Assembly (NCBI RefSeq): GCF_001182825.2
Contig: NZ_LFYO02000002.1
Span: 911,228 to 975,227 of the forward strand
Direction: 5' to 3'
DNA length: 64,000 nucleotides
DNA from: Streptococcus sp. X13SY08
GTDB lineage: Bacteria; Bacillota; Bacilli; Lactobacillales; Streptococcaceae
This document shows positions 38,865 through 48,186 of this stretch, one piece after another. Within the stretch, counting starts at the first letter, position 1; every line of letters starts with the position of its first letter. Under the pieces are notes generated by a model that was given only the letters and a program-made list of their open reading frames with translations, did not search any database and was not told where the DNA came from. The position numbers and the translations under genes are program-made.

Positions 38865-39907
38865 TTAAATGATGGCTTTGCGCAAGACTACGTCGACTCC
38901 CTTAGGAGCCCAAGCCGCAATTTTCGCTCTGCCATTGACCCGAATCCAGCCTAGACCTGAAAAGACAACATCTGTTTTTTCTGTAATCATGAACTCATGA
39001 CGTACCAATTCTGGGAAGTCCTTGAGTTCTTTGCTAGTCGGTGGTTTCAAAAGACTACCTGCATGTTTTTGGTAAAATTTGCTAGCCCCCTCTAGTTTGG
39101 TCCGGTGCAATTCCAAGGTATCAAAAAGAGTGTTTGCTCTGGATTAAGCTGATAGGTTTTTGGCTTGATTTCCTTTTTAGGACTGATAAATTTGAGGTTT
39201 TTTGCCGTCAAATAATGTGCCATTTGGTGGCGGTGGATGATTCCTGGCGTGTCAAAGATGTAGGATCCGTCATCAAGCGGAATTTCAATCTTATCCAATG
39301 TCGTTCCTGGGAAACGAGATGTCGTGATAACATCTTTGTCCCCCGTGATTTCTTGGATGATAGCGTTGATTAGGGTGGATTTCCCCACATTGGTCACACC
39401 TACAACATAGACATCACGCCCATGACGATATTCCTCGATTTTATCAATCAGCTCTTTGATAGCTTGCTTGTTTTGCGCAGACGTAAGGACCACATCGACT
39501 GGCCGAAGCCCTACTTCATGAACTCGTTCTGTTAACCATTGGGTAACCTTGCTCGTCTTGACAGATTTGGGCAAGACATCTTGCTTATTTCCGACCAAGA
39601 GTACGTCATTTCCAGAAACAAAACGTGGTAAACCTGGAATAACAGATCCATTAAAGTCAAAGATATCAATGACATTGACAACCAAGGCATCGCTATCCCC
39701 CACCTCGTGCAATAACTTCATGAAATCATCATCTGAAATATTGACATCCGAAATTTCATTATAGTGACGTAGACGGAAACAACGCTGACAATACAATTGT
39801 CCTGTTTCCAGACCTTTTTCTAAAGCTGATTGCGGCGTGTAGCCTGCAATTTCCTTGTCCTCAGTTTGAATGGCTGTTCCACAGCCGATACAATATAATT
39901 CTTCCAA
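38865..39907 (-). pseudogene. yqeH: YqeH ribosome-biogenesis GTPase, interrupted
   Basis: YqeH is a circularly permuted GTPase for 30S maturation. The first frame (from 39907) has the zinc finger CIGCGTAIQ..CQRCFRLRHY, the NKQD G4 motif (VLLVGNKQDVLPK), the P-loop GVTNVGKSTLIN, and DTPG. After NPEQTLF the frame changes at about 39120-39126, and the remainder (DTLELHRTKLEGAS to VDVVLRKAII) continues in another frame to 38865. About 20-25 codons are missing at the join. YqeH is usually essential or near-essential, so an assembly deletion is quite possible. Confidence 0.9.
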
Positions 39908-39918
39908 TTAAATGTTCC

Positions 39919-40446
39919 TTAAATTTCTGTTTTGTATTCGATTGGACCATATTTGGCAATGATGCGTTTCATCATGCGTCGTTCCCGCATGCGGTTGGGC
40001 TTGGTCTTAATGGAATCCGTCTCAATCAGTGGTTTCACCAAGATAGAACGAATACCAGCTCGATTGGCTGCCCGCACATCTGTCATGAGTTGGTCCCCAA
40101 TCATAACCACTTCGTTTGGCTGAATGCCAAAACGTTTCATAGCACGGTCAATTCCAAAGGTAAAAGGTTTAAGAGCTCGCGCCTCAAAATCAATTTCAAA
40201 TCGCTCAACTGCACGTTTCACTCGGTCATAATTATTATTAGACACCACGACCACACGAATACCTGCATCCCGCAATTCATGTAACCATTGGCGCATCTCA
40301 GGCGTTCCTTCCGGATGGTTCCAAGCAATCAAAGTGTTATCCAAATCCACAAATACAGCCTTTATGCCGTGTTTTTCCAATGATGTTACCGTCAGATCAT
40401 AGGCTCTCTCAAGCGCAAAATCTGGCATATAGTGCTCAACTGCCAT
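39919..40446 (-). CDS. yqeG: YqeG-family HAD phosphatase
   Basis: The 175-residue HAD IIIA phosphatase has motif I FVDLDNTLIAW, motif II VVSNNN, and motif III MIGDQLMTDVRAANRAG. The start is the ATG at 40444-40446, with GGGAGATGAA upstream. It lies 11 bases upstream of yqeH in the conserved yqeG-yqeH-yhbY order. The substrate is not established. Confidence 0.92.
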   Translation of the reverse strand: MAVEHYMPDFALERAYDLTVTSLEKHGIKAVFVDLDNTLIAWNHPEGTPEMRQWLHELRDAGIRVVVVSNNNYDRVKRAVERFEIDFEARALKPFTFGIDRAMKRFGIQPNEVVMIGDQLMTDVRAANRAGIRSILVKPLIETDSIKTKPNRMRERRMMKRIIAKYGPIEYKTEI

Positions 40447-40546
40447 TTCATCTCCCATAGAATGTAATCAGTTCATTTTACCATAAATGATGCTAAATAG
40501 CTAACCAGATGCAAAAACGCTAAACCTTTCAGTTCAGCGCTTTTCA

Positions 40547-41176
40547 TTAATCTAAGTTAAAGAGATTTTTCATTCGAGGATAACTCAATTCTTCTCCGAC
40601 AAAGTAAATCAAGTCATTTTTTTCGAAGGTCTGGTACGGACTTGGAGAAATTAGCAAATGATCATTGCGTTCAATCCCAACAATAACAGCACCTGTCTGA
40701 TGCCATACTTGAGCTTCCGCCAATGTTTTTCCTAGGAACTCAGAGTCCGCCGTTAACTTTAAACCGTAAGGCTCCAACGGATACTTTTTTTGCACCCACT
40801 TGGTTTGATCCAGATAAACTGATACCAAACCTTTCAATTCCTGCAAATCTCTCTCTTGGTCACTAATTTTCTGCAAAATTCGATCTTTTTGTGTATCCAA
40901 AGAGTTCGTCATTTCAAAATTTTCAAGAAAATCAATGGCTTTTTCTTTTGATAAAACTATGGCTCCACTACCATGCTTGACGGACACAATGCGAAGATCT
41001 GCCAAAATATTTAATGCTTTACGGGTTGTTTCTGGCGATACGCCAAACATACTCGCCAAAGTTGAACGTGATTTAATCCGTTCACCAACTTCGTACTCAC
41101 CGCTTGCAATTCTCTGGGCAACCCCCACCGCGATTTGCTGATACTTGGAAGCCTTTACCATTTTTCGATTAAGCAT
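40547..41176 (-). CDS. busR: BusR-type GntR repressor with RCK_C (c-di-AMP-binding) domain
   Basis: The 209-residue protein has three parts: a GntR winged helix (YQQIAVGVAQRIASGEYEVG; RSTLASMFGVSPETTRKAL), a coiled coil (KDRILQKISDQERDLQELKG), and a TrkA-C/RCK_C domain (FLGKTLAEAQVWHQTGAVIV; KNDLIYFVG). This is the layout of BusR, which with c-di-AMP represses the osmolyte importer busAB. The start 41176 has AAGGAGGAGG. No busAB genes lie next to it in this window. Confidence 0.85.
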   Translation of the reverse strand: MLNRKMVKASKYQQIAVGVAQRIASGEYEVGERIKSRSTLASMFGVSPETTRKALNILADLRIVSVKHGSGAIVLSKEKAIDFLENFEMTNSLDTQKDRILQKISDQERDLQELKGLVSVYLDQTKWVQKKYPLEPYGLKLTADSEFLGKTLAEAQVWHQTGAVIVGIERNDHLLISPSPYQTFEKNDLIYFVGEELSYPRMKNLFNLD

Positions 41177-41186
41177 AACCTCCTCC

Positions 41187-41312
41187 TTTCGTAAGATATC
41201 AGAGCGTTAAGAAACCTGTATAAAAATAGAAAACTGACAACGTGTCCCTGAACACACAGAAGTTTTTCTTTTTTTACTAGGATTTTAGCTCAAATTCAAT
41301 TTCGTAAGATAT
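41187..41312. repeat. Pair of 13-bp direct repeats upstream of busR
   Basis: TTTCGTAAGATAT occurs at 41187-41199, just before the busR ribosome site, and again at 41300-41312. The two are 113 bases apart and each is followed by a GAG/CAGAG-like tail. They may be operators for busR autocontrol or remnants of a duplication. The 41177-41548 gap has no gene that I can support. Confidence 0.55.
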
Positions 41313-41498
41313 GAGCCCGAAAAAGGGCAAATTAAAAGGAGGCCAGCAAATCTGAAATCTTTAATTTTGTTAACAAACCTCTGTCACGATGACTAGGACT
41401 TTCTAAGCGGTAACTCGAAGAAAGCATAGTTAGACACAACGAAAAGCCTACCTCTCTTTTTCTAGATATTTTTAACTCACATGAAATTTAAAACAGAC

Positions 41499-41529
41499 GA
41501 AATCAAAGAACAGACTGTTCCTTGATTTC
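41499..41529. terminator. Long inverted repeat after the gls24 gene
   Basis: GAAATCAAAGAACAG and CTGTTCCTTGATTTC form 15-bp arms with a single central base and one mismatch. It is placed where the Gls24 operon should end. The T-run on the minus side is weak (GTCTGTTTTAAATTT), so the terminator call is tentative. Confidence 0.6.
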
Positions 41530-41548
41530 CCGTTAAAATGAATCAATA

Positions 41549-42094
41549 TTATTCTACTCGTGAAGACTCAACTTGCTCTTTTACTTTTTCCGTTGTATTT
41601 GAGATTGCTTCACCAGCTTTTGATGCTTGTGTTGAAACAAATTCACCAGTTGCTTGACCAGCAGCTGTTGCGCGGTCTTGAAGCGTTACTGACGCTGCTT
41701 CGAATTCTTCTTTTGTTTGAATGTCAACAACTTCAACGTTTACTTCAACGACTTCAAGATGTGTCAATTCTTTCACTTCTTCGCTGATGACAGATTTAAT
41801 TGAGTCTACAATTGCAGGGATGTCCTTCCCATATTCTACCACAATCTTCAAGTCTGTGGCAACCTGTTTTGTACCAACTTCAACATTCACACCTTCAGCC
41901 ACATTGTCACTATTGACAACTTTATTTTTGAGGTCTGCGAAGAAACCGCTACTGACTGAAAGAAGACCATCGACTGATTTAAGAGCTGTACCAATGATTT
42001 TTTCAATCGCTTTGTCAGCGTAAGTAATGGTACCTTTAAGATCTTGTGAATCGTGATTTACTGTGTAGTTATTTACTGGATAGTTTTCAGTCAT
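41549..42094 (-). CDS. Asp23/Gls24 family envelope stress protein
   Basis: The 181-residue Asp23/Gls24 protein has the family core LKGTITYADKAIEKIIGTAL and VDGLLSVSSGFF, and ends in a helical tail (KAGEAISNTTEKVKEQVESS). Asp23 proteins bind a membrane anchor (AmaP) and respond to cell-wall stress. The start is the ATG at 42092-42094, with AGAAGGAG. It is a paralog of the gene at 42392 in the same operon; the two share the block VDGLL.VS.GFFADLK. Confidence 0.92.
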   Translation of the reverse strand: MTENYPVNNYTVNHDSQDLKGTITYADKAIEKIIGTALKSVDGLLSVSSGFFADLKNKVVNSDNVAEGVNVEVGTKQVATDLKIVVEYGKDIPAIVDSIKSVISEEVKELTHLEVVEVNVEVVDIQTKEEFEAASVTLQDRATAAGQATGEFVSTQASKAGEAISNTTEKVKEQVESSRVE

Positions 42095-42160
42095 AGTGTA
42101 CTCCTTCTTGTTATTTCTTTTCTTTGTTCTCTTCAAAGGTTAGGGGTTTTAGAATTTGAA

Positions 42161-42352
42161 CTAGTTACGAAGACCTTTAATAACACCAGATATAGCGTCT
42201 TTTACATCTTCAGCAGCAGCTTTTACTTTGCCTTTAACTTGGTCAACTTGACCTTCAGTTTCTACTTCTTTATCACCAGTTGCTTTACCAACCAGTTCCT
42301 TGGCAGTTCCGCCAAGTTCTTGCATTTTTGCATCTAATTTTTCTTCTGACAT
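42161..42352 (-). CDS. CsbD-like stress protein
   Basis: The 63-residue CsbD family protein reads MSEEKLDAKMQELGGTAKEL with VGKATGDKEVETEGQVDQVK. It is a small hydrophilic general-stress protein of unknown function. The start is the ATG at 42350-42352, with AGAGGAAA upstream. It is part of the Gls24 operon. Confidence 0.9.
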   Translation of the reverse strand: MSEEKLDAKMQELGGTAKELVGKATGDKEVETEGQVDQVKGKVKAAAEDVKDAISGVIKGLRN

Positions 42353-42391
42353 AGTTTTTCCTCTTTCTTCTAGGGAGATAATAGAGATCAA

Positions 42392-42895
42392 TTAAATAAC
42401 ACGTGGTTCTTTGCTTTCAGTCAAGTGACCAATACCTTTTGCGGCCTTGTCAGCTTGAGTAGAGGTAAAATCAGCAGCGCTTGAAGCAGCATCGGTCACA
42501 CGAACTTGAAGACTAACTTTATCAGCTTCATATTGAGCACGCGTCTTGATGTCTACTACATTCACATTGACTTCTACTACTTCCAAATCTGTCATACGTT
42601 TTACTTCAGTTTCTATTACAGCTTTAATCGCTTCATAGATAGTTGGGACATGTTTTTGATACTCTGCAACGATATCCAAATCAACCGCTACTTGTTTGGT
42701 ACCAACTTCGACATGTACACCATCACGTGTTGTATCCGTATTGACCAACTTGTCTTTTAAATCAGCAAAGAAACCGCCACTTACTGCAAGGAGTCCATCA
42801 ACTGATTCAAGTGCAATACCAACAATTTTTTCAATTACCTTGTCAGCATAAGTTAATTCACCTTTGATGGCTTGTAATTCTCTTACATCAGTCAT
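42392..42895 (-). CDS. Asp23/Gls24 family protein
   Basis: The 167-residue envelope-stress protein contains LTYADKVIEKIVGIALESVD and GLLAVSGGFFADLKDKLVN. It lies between the DUF2273 membrane protein and the CsbD gene, the standard order for the Asp23 operon (amaP, DUF2273, asp23, csbD, gls24). It probably attaches to the membrane through AmaP. Confidence 0.92.
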   Translation of the reverse strand: MTDVRELQAIKGELTYADKVIEKIVGIALESVDGLLAVSGGFFADLKDKLVNTDTTRDGVHVEVGTKQVAVDLDIVAEYQKHVPTIYEAIKAVIETEVKRMTDLEVVEVNVNVVDIKTRAQYEADKVSLQVRVTDAASSAADFTSTQADKAAKGIGHLTESKEPRVI

Positions 42896-42931
42896 ATTAT
42901 TTTTCCTCTATTTCCTATTATTTCCTATATA

Positions 42932-43126
42932 TTATTTTCTGTGATTATTTAAGAATGATTCAAGCAAACCACTTTCTCTCAGATACCAACCTGCCCCAGC
43001 TCCTATAATCACCAACACTGTCAACAAGAGAGTTTTGAAAATCCCTAATGTGAGTAATAAAAGTGCTAAAATAAAACCAAAAATTCCACCTAGAATAGGA
43101 TATTTATACATTTCAAAGACTTGCAT
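42932..43126 (-). CDS. DUF2273 small membrane protein
   Basis: The 64-residue protein has two transmembrane helices (YPILGGIFGFILALLLLTLG; LLLTVLVIIGAGAGWYL). It is a standard member of the Asp23/AmaP operon. The start at 43126 is preceded by AGAGGTG. Confidence 0.88.
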   Translation of the reverse strand: MQVFEMYKYPILGGIFGFILALLLLTLGIFKTLLLTVLVIIGAGAGWYLRESGLLESFLNNHRK

Positions 43127-43136
43127 ACGAACACCT

Positions 43137-43712
43137 CTATTCTACACGACCAGAAGTCGCTTTTTTCTTTTCTTCGATATGTTTGACATCTACTGTAAAG
43201 TCAACTTGTTTAGAAACACCAAAGAATTCATTGAGACCGTTTTGGATGTCTAAACTCAATTGACTTGTTTTTTCAAGGACTGCTACACGTGGGACCACCT
43301 TACCAGCCACCTTAACCTTGAATTTCTTCCGATAAAGAGTAGCCTTAACGCTCGGTGATTTCATATAACCACTTTCACGAACAATCGTTTTAACATAACC
43401 TTCAATAGCAGATTTTTTAAGTAAGAGCGTCCCTGTCTTTCCATCTGCCAACTCTACTTCAGTGTAGGTACGCGGATAGAAGATAACTGCGATAACCACT
43501 AACAAGGCGATAACAGCAAAAATAAGGGCTCCCCAGAAAATGTAATTAGAGAGAGGCTCTCCCCAAAATCCATATCGACTAAATTCCGGAAGTTGGCAGG
43601 CAACTTCATTGGGAAGTGATGCCTCCGGTGCAAACTCCAAGGCGGTTAAGCCAAGGAGTATGACCAAGAGAATTCCCAAAATACTATAAAGTGTTTTAGA
43701 AAATTTTGACAT
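43137..43712 (-). CDS. amaP: Alkaline shock response membrane anchor protein AmaP
   Basis: The 191-residue protein has two N-terminal transmembrane segments (about 8-25 and 56-82) and a cytosolic domain (SAIEGYVKTIVRESGYMKSP; VDFTVDVKHIEEKKK). It matches AmaP, the anchor that recruits Asp23 to the membrane. It lies 10 bases upstream of the DUF2273 gene. Confidence 0.88.
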   Translation of the reverse strand: MSKFSKTLYSILGILLVILLGLTALEFAPEASLPNEVACQLPEFSRYGFWGEPLSNYIFWGALIFAVIALLVVIAVIFYPRTYTEVELADGKTGTLLLKKSAIEGYVKTIVRESGYMKSPSVKATLYRKKFKVKVAGKVVPRVAVLEKTSQLSLDIQNGLNEFFGVSKQVDFTVDVKHIEEKKKATSGRVE

Positions 43713-43731
43713 TGATTCGCCTTTCTAGGGC

Positions 43732-43974
43732 TTATTTACGGCCCATCAAGAAGGAAACCAGAGCTACAACGATAACTGCACCAATAATAGATGGAATGAG
43801 TGCCATACCTGCCAAACTTGGTCCAAAGCTACCTAGGAGAGATTGACCAACCCAAGAACCAACTAGACCAGCTACAACATTAGCAACAATTCCCATTGAG
43901 CCACCTTTTTTAGTGATTGCTCCTGCGATGAGACCGATAACGCCTCCGACAATAAGTGACCAGATTAATCCCAT
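43732..43974 (-). CDS. GlsB/YeaQ/YmgE family membrane protein
   Basis: The 80-residue hydrophobic, glycine-rich protein reads WSLIVGGVIGLIAGAIT and ends SFLMGRK. It has three predicted transmembrane segments. It is a transglycosylase-associated/GlsB stress protein of unknown mechanism and the first gene of the Asp23/Gls24 operon. The start 43974 has AAAGGAGA. Confidence 0.9.
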   Translation of the reverse strand: MGLIWSLIVGGVIGLIAGAITKKGGSMGIVANVVAGLVGSWVGQSLLGSFGPSLAGMALIPSIIGAVIVVALVSFLMGRK

Positions 43975-44084
43975 GATAAATCTCCTTTTAAAAATTTTTT
44001 TGAAAACCGATTTCAAGCATAAAGTAAATAGCTCGTTTGCTTCATTTTTAGAAGTGACAACTCATTTTTTATCTTTATGTTGCC

Positions 44085-44122
44085 AATATAACTCAACATC
44101 ATTTAAAATGCAAGCGTTTTGC
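44085..44122 (-). promoter_or_regulatory. Promoter with cre-like site for the Gls24/Asp23 operon
   Basis: On the minus strand there is a -35 TTGCAT (44108-44113), a 17-base spacer and a -10 TATATT (44085-44090). A cre-like sequence TGCAAGCGTTTTGC (44109-44122) covers the -35. The same AAATGCAAGCGTT block lies before galM. CcpA control is an inference. The rest of 43975-44283 shows no gene. Confidence 0.6.
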
Positions 44123-44283
44123 TCTGTTTTTTTAATTTTTTTAACAATATACAGCATAAACACCTGTTTTAAGGCATTTTTATTGTGAAGCATTTTTTCA
44201 AAAAAGTGACAGCTCTACAAATGAATTTGTTTTGTATAATAATTATGACACCGTTTTCTATGTAAAAAATAAAAAGCGACACT

Positions 44284-44314
44284 AAAAAACACCAAGGCGT
44301 TTTGCCTCGATGTT
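44284..44314 (-). terminator. Terminator of cutC
   Basis: On the minus strand AACATCGAGGC and GCCTTGGTGTT pair around AAAAC, followed by TTTTTTAG. Confidence 0.85.
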
Positions 44315-44321
44315 GTCTCTT

Positions 44322-44958
44322 TTAGATTTCTGCTATTTTTGTACCATGAACTTGATCCGTTCCAATCTCTTTTGCTAGTCGATTTGCATTGTCCGCTGTG
44401 ACACCACCACCAATCAAGATCTCTATTTTTCCTTGCGCATGTTGACGCAATTCTTGTAACCAAGAAATATTTTCTTCTATAGAAGTACTTGCTCGACCAC
44501 CATGTGTCAGAATACGATGGACACCTTTCTGGCTAAGCCAATCTATCGCCATCAACTGATCTTTTTTGTGGAATAGCATCAAATGCCATATGAAAAACGA
44601 CTTGCTGGGGAGCAGCAACTTCAAGCAACTGCTGCATAGCATCCGTATCCAATTGCCTTTCTCTGGTCAGACAACCAAAAACTAAACCATCTGTTCCAGC
44701 TTCTTTTGCCATCAAAATATCTTTGCGCATGATACTGAGTTCAGCCTCACTGTAACAAAAGTCTCCACCACGTGGGCGAATCATAGTCATCACTGGCACC
44801 TGATCTTGTCTTGCCATCTGACAAACTGTTTCAATGACGCCATAGCTTGGCGTGGTTCCTCCTACAGCTAGATTATCACAGAGCTCAATCCGATTAGCAC
44901 CAGCTTTTATAGCTTTCTCAATATGCGTAAAGTTTTCCGCACAAAATTCCTTAATCAT
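44322..44958 (-). pseudogene. cutC: CutC family protein, frameshifted in an A-run
   Basis: A TIM-barrel protein of the CutC family (about 210 residues; formerly linked to copper homeostasis, actual reaction unclear). The N-terminal frame has GANRIELCDNLAVGGTTPSY and MIRPRGGDFCYS, up to HMAFDAIPQK. The C-terminal frame has MAIDWLSQKGVHRILTHGGR and GGGVTADNA. They join at a run of six A on the minus strand (44562-44567); five would keep the frame. A single-base homopolymer error or a slippage mutation explains the break. Confidence 0.88.
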
Positions 44959-44982
44959 CTATTTCCTCTTTGATGATATTGT

Positions 44983-45795
44983 TTATAGTTGATGTTTCTT
45001 TTGAAGAATCATATCTTTCACTGAAATCAATAAGACCGCGACCAGTATCAGGACCATTCCAACCAAATCCAACGGATAAAAAATCTCATGGACGAGCAAG
45101 ACTGAAAAAATAACGGACGCGATGGGTTCGATAGAGGCTAATAGACTCCCCTTGACGGAGCCGACTAGGCTGACACCTTCTAAAAATACTGTATAGGCAA
45201 AAATCGTTCCAATTCCAACGATACCGATAAAACCTAGAAGATTGTCAGCATTTAGTATAAGTGGTTCCTGCCAAGTCTGAAAACCCAATGTTAGTAAGAT
45301 ACCACCTGCCAACATCCCAAATCCCATGACCAATAGGCTACCATACTCTCGAATGAGTTGAACAGGTAAAATAATGTAAATGGCGTAGGTAAAGGCTGAA
45401 AAAATTCCCCAGAAAAGTCCTATAGGTGTCACCGCCAAATCGGATACTTGACCATGCGTCGCAATCAAAAAAGTGCCTCCGATTGCCAGTAGAATCGATA
45501 TCACTTCCACTAGGGTCGGACGTTGACGTGCTCGTAAACAAGTATAAGCCAGTACCAAAATAGGACAGAGGTATTGCAGAACAGTCGCTGTCCCTGCATT
45601 CGTATAGCCTACAGCTTTGAGGTAAGCCAATTGATTCAACACTAAGCCCAACAAGCCAAATACGACGACACCAACAAGTGATTTCTTATCTTTTACCAGT
45701 CGTCTAAAGTTCTCGGGCACGCGCCGCTTGGCAAACCCTAATAAGACAACACCTGATATGAGCAGTCTCAGACTGGTAATCATCTCGACAGACAC
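44983..45795 (-). pseudogene. EamA/DMT-family transporter, 5' end lost
   Basis: The 270-residue membrane protein has about nine hydrophobic segments and two EamA repeats (LGLVLNQLAYLKAVGYTNAG; IYIILPVQLIREYGSLLVMG; LLGFIGIVGIGTIFAYTVFL). Full-length relatives have about 30 more N-terminal residues. Just upstream, another frame encodes [12 protein letters not shown], the end of that first helix region. It is directly fused to the truncated galT. The start of the gene has been removed by a deletion and the frame shifted. Confidence 0.75.
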
Positions 45796-45804
45796 CCTGC
45801 CCTA

Positions 45805-46771
45805 TCAGATACTGACCGCTAAAAGCAAAAGCTGATCACGATTGTCGCTAGTCAGACGCAAGACAGACATAGGCCACTTAACAATACCTGCCCCAACGTC
45901 CTCAAATCCTGCAAAAGTGAATCTTCTCTCTAGCTCTGCTTTTTCCATAGGAAAGGTATGGCGCCCCCCTGATAATGCTCGTGAGTGAGAATGGCCCCCC
46001 GACAATAGGGAGATCAGCATTGGATCCTGCGAAGTACCCTGGAAATTGATCAACGATGTCCACGAGACGACGGAAGGTCTGCGAACTAATTCTCATAGGC
46101 TCGTGCTGGCTATAGAAAAAAACGCAATGTTCGTTAAAGTAAGCATAGGGCGAATATTGGAAGCCCCAAGTTTCTCCTTCCATCTCATAGCGAATAACAC
46201 GATGATTCGCACGCGCAGGATGATTGATACGACCTTGGTAACCCTCATTTTCCATGCAGAGTTGACATTTCGGATAAGTAGAGGACTTAGCCAACTTGGC
46301 TGCAGCAATAGCCTTTGGATCTTTTTCTGGCTTAGACAGGTTGATCGTAATTTCTAAATCGCCATACTCTGTCTCTGCTTGAAAATAAATATTTTTCTTA
46401 ATCGCCTTAACTTTAACATAGTCGTTGCGCTTGCTGAGAGTGTAAAAATCTGCGATAGCTGCTTCTGGATCTTCTTGATAGGTTTTCCAGAAGGCACGAT
46501 TGACTTGACTGGGAGCTGGAGTGACCAAATTCATGAGGTTGGCTCCCACTATATCTTGCTCTTCCAAGAGTTCTCCAGACATGCCATTTTCAACGGCTAG
46601 GGTGACTAACTCATCTTTCAAATCAATCAGATTTTCCGCACTTGTTTCACACTCCGCATTCCCCTCACCCACCAAGGCAAGAACGCGGTTGCGCAGATAG
46701 ATGCGGTCTAATTCCTCGTAATCACTTTGGGCGGTGACTTGAGTCACAAAACTTTCTAATAAATTTGACAT
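45805..46771 (-). pseudogene. galT: Galactose-1-phosphate uridylyltransferase, frameshifted twice and 3'-truncated
   Basis: GalT exchanges UDP between glucose and galactose in the Leloir pathway. The first frame (from 46771) covers about residues 1-265 of a protein of about 490 (GANLMNLVTPAPSQVNRAFW; CQLCMENEGYQGRINHPARA; YFNEHCVFF). At LPIVGG the frame is lost in a run of six G (minus strand, 45995-46000). [11 protein letters not shown] is then in a second frame and [20 protein letters not shown] in a third, after another G-run (45964-45969). The gene stops after [13 protein letters not shown], where it is joined to the EamA gene. The last 150-200 residues are missing. Confidence 0.88.
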
Positions 46772-46779
46772 GGTTTCTC

Positions 46780-48045
46780 CTATGATTTGCGAGATAAGAC
46801 ACGAGAACCTTCAGCCACTTCTGCAATATAGAAACTTGGTGCGTAACCAACGATCTCTTGATAAATCCTGCCGACATTTTCCTTGAAAGCTTCCACCTTG
46901 TCTTTTTGGACAATGGCAATGCCACAGCCACCAAAATATTCGACTTCCTTATCATAAATACCAGACTTACCAGCTGGAATATAGGTTCCCATAGCTCCAT
47001 TAGCTTCGTTTAGTTTTCCATAGAAGTCTGTGCTTGAACCAAAGGTCTTCGCCACAAAGTCCGCAGTTGCTTCTTTCCCATCTAAATTTAAGACATAAAC
47101 AGAAGCACCACCCAAGTTAGAAGCATTAACAGAGCCTTCTAAACTCTGACGCGGCCATGGTACTACAGCCCATTTGCCAGACTGGCTCTCTTCTTTTGAA
47201 ATAGAAGGAGTAATCCAGTTCCCCTGAGGTACAGTGGCTACTTTACCTGTGTTGAAAGCTTGCAGCATTTGTGCCCAGTCAGAGTGAAGATTAACCAAAC
47301 CAGCATCCTTGTAGGACTTGAAAGTTTGGAAAGCTTCCTTGATAGCTTCATTTCCTGAGATGGTTGGTGTCACACCATCTTCCGCCGTATACCACTTACC
47401 ACTAGCGTTAATCATAGCGCGGACCCATCCAAGGCCGTTGATATCCAGAGAAAATAACTTAGTATTAATTTTAGCAAGAATATCCTTACCGATTTTCTCT
47501 AAGTCTGCCCACGAGATATTTTGGAGATCAGCAGTTGTATAACCAGCTTTTTCTAAAAGATCTGTACGCACATACAAACCAGTTACACCTGTATCAAATG
47601 GCACCGCATAATTGATACCATCCACAGACGTTGCTTCAATCTTATACTTAGCAAAATCATCGGCCTCAATCAAGTCCGTCAAAGGGAAAAAGCTATCTGG
47701 ATACGCTTCTAAAAAGCTCTTGGCGCAATAGTCCTCAATCAAGACAATATTTGGAAGACCATCGGTTACACCAGAACTGAGAGTGGTATTGAGTTTTTGG
47801 ACTATATCATCTTGCGCATTTTCCACAATCTTCAAATCCACCTTATCTGGATAAGCTTTATCGTAGACCTCTTCAGCAATTTCAAAGGCCTTAATATTGA
47901 AGTTTGGATCCCAAGCCCAAACAGTGACCTCTGTTGCTCCAGAATCCGATTTCTTGCTAGCATCACCATCGCTGGCACATGCTGTTAACAACAGAACCGA
48001 TAAAACACTCCCTGCCAAGATAGCAGTCAGATTTCTTTTTTTCAT
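46780..48045 (-). CDS. Sugar ABC transporter binding lipoprotein fused in frame to the C-terminus of galactokinase
   Basis: Residues 1-365 form a family 1 sugar-binding lipoprotein: signal peptide and lipobox LLTAC (about 19-23), then [40 protein letters not shown] and [10 protein letters not shown]. From [20 protein letters not shown] onward, the last 55 or so residues match the end of GalK (motif GFGGCxIAx[14 protein letters not shown]). The junction at about 46927-46936 falls in FGG, shared by both families. A deletion has probably removed the rest of the transporter genes and most of galK. galT follows at once. The fusion is unlikely to be a working kinase. Confidence 0.82.
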   Translation of the reverse strand: MKKRNLTAILAGSVLSVLLLTACASDGDASKKSDSGATEVTVWAWDPNFNIKAFEIAEEVYDKAYPDKVDLKIVENAQDDIVQKLNTTLSSGVTDGLPNIVLIEDYCAKSFLEAYPDSFFPLTDLIEADDFAKYKIEATSVDGINYAVPFDTGVTGLYVRTDLLEKAGYTTADLQNISWADLEKIGKDILAKINTKLFSLDINGLGWVRAMINASGKWYTAEDGVTPTISGNEAIKEAFQTFKSYKDAGLVNLHSDWAQMLQAFNTGKVATVPQGNWITPSISKEESQSGKWAVVPWPRQSLEGSVNASNLGGASVYVLNLDGKEATADFVAKTFGSSTDFYGKLNEANGAMGTYIPAGKSGIYDKEVEYFGGCGIAIVQKDKVEAFKENVGRIYQEIVGYAPSFYIAEVAEGSRVLSRKS

Positions 48046-48075
48046 AAAAAGGATTCCTTTTTTTATTTTGAATTC

Positions 48076-48104
48076 ATTATAATAGAAAGCGTTTTCAAAC
48101 TCAA
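48076..48104 (-). promoter_or_regulatory. Promoter with cre site for the sugar-binding-protein gene
   Basis: On the minus strand there is a -35 TTGAGT (48099-48104), a 17-base spacer and a -10 TATAAT (48076-48081). AGAAAGCGTTTTCA (48084-48097) in the spacer fits the cre consensus at 13 of 14 positions. This is strong evidence for CcpA catabolite repression. Confidence 0.75.
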
Positions 48105-48109
48105 GTGTT

Positions 48110-48128
48110 TTTACTAATTTTTAGTAAA
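48110..48128. promoter_or_regulatory. Operator-like palindrome between the LacI regulator and the sugar genes
   Basis: TTTACTAA-TTT-TTAGTAAA is a perfect 8-bp inverted repeat centred in the divergent promoter region. A further half-site (TTTTACTG) lies just downstream. It is the natural candidate operator for the adjacent LacI-family regulator. Confidence 0.65.
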
Positions 48129-48186
48129 TTTTTACTGAAACTAGTTTTTGTGATATAATAAGATAAAATATAGAGTGAGGGATTTT

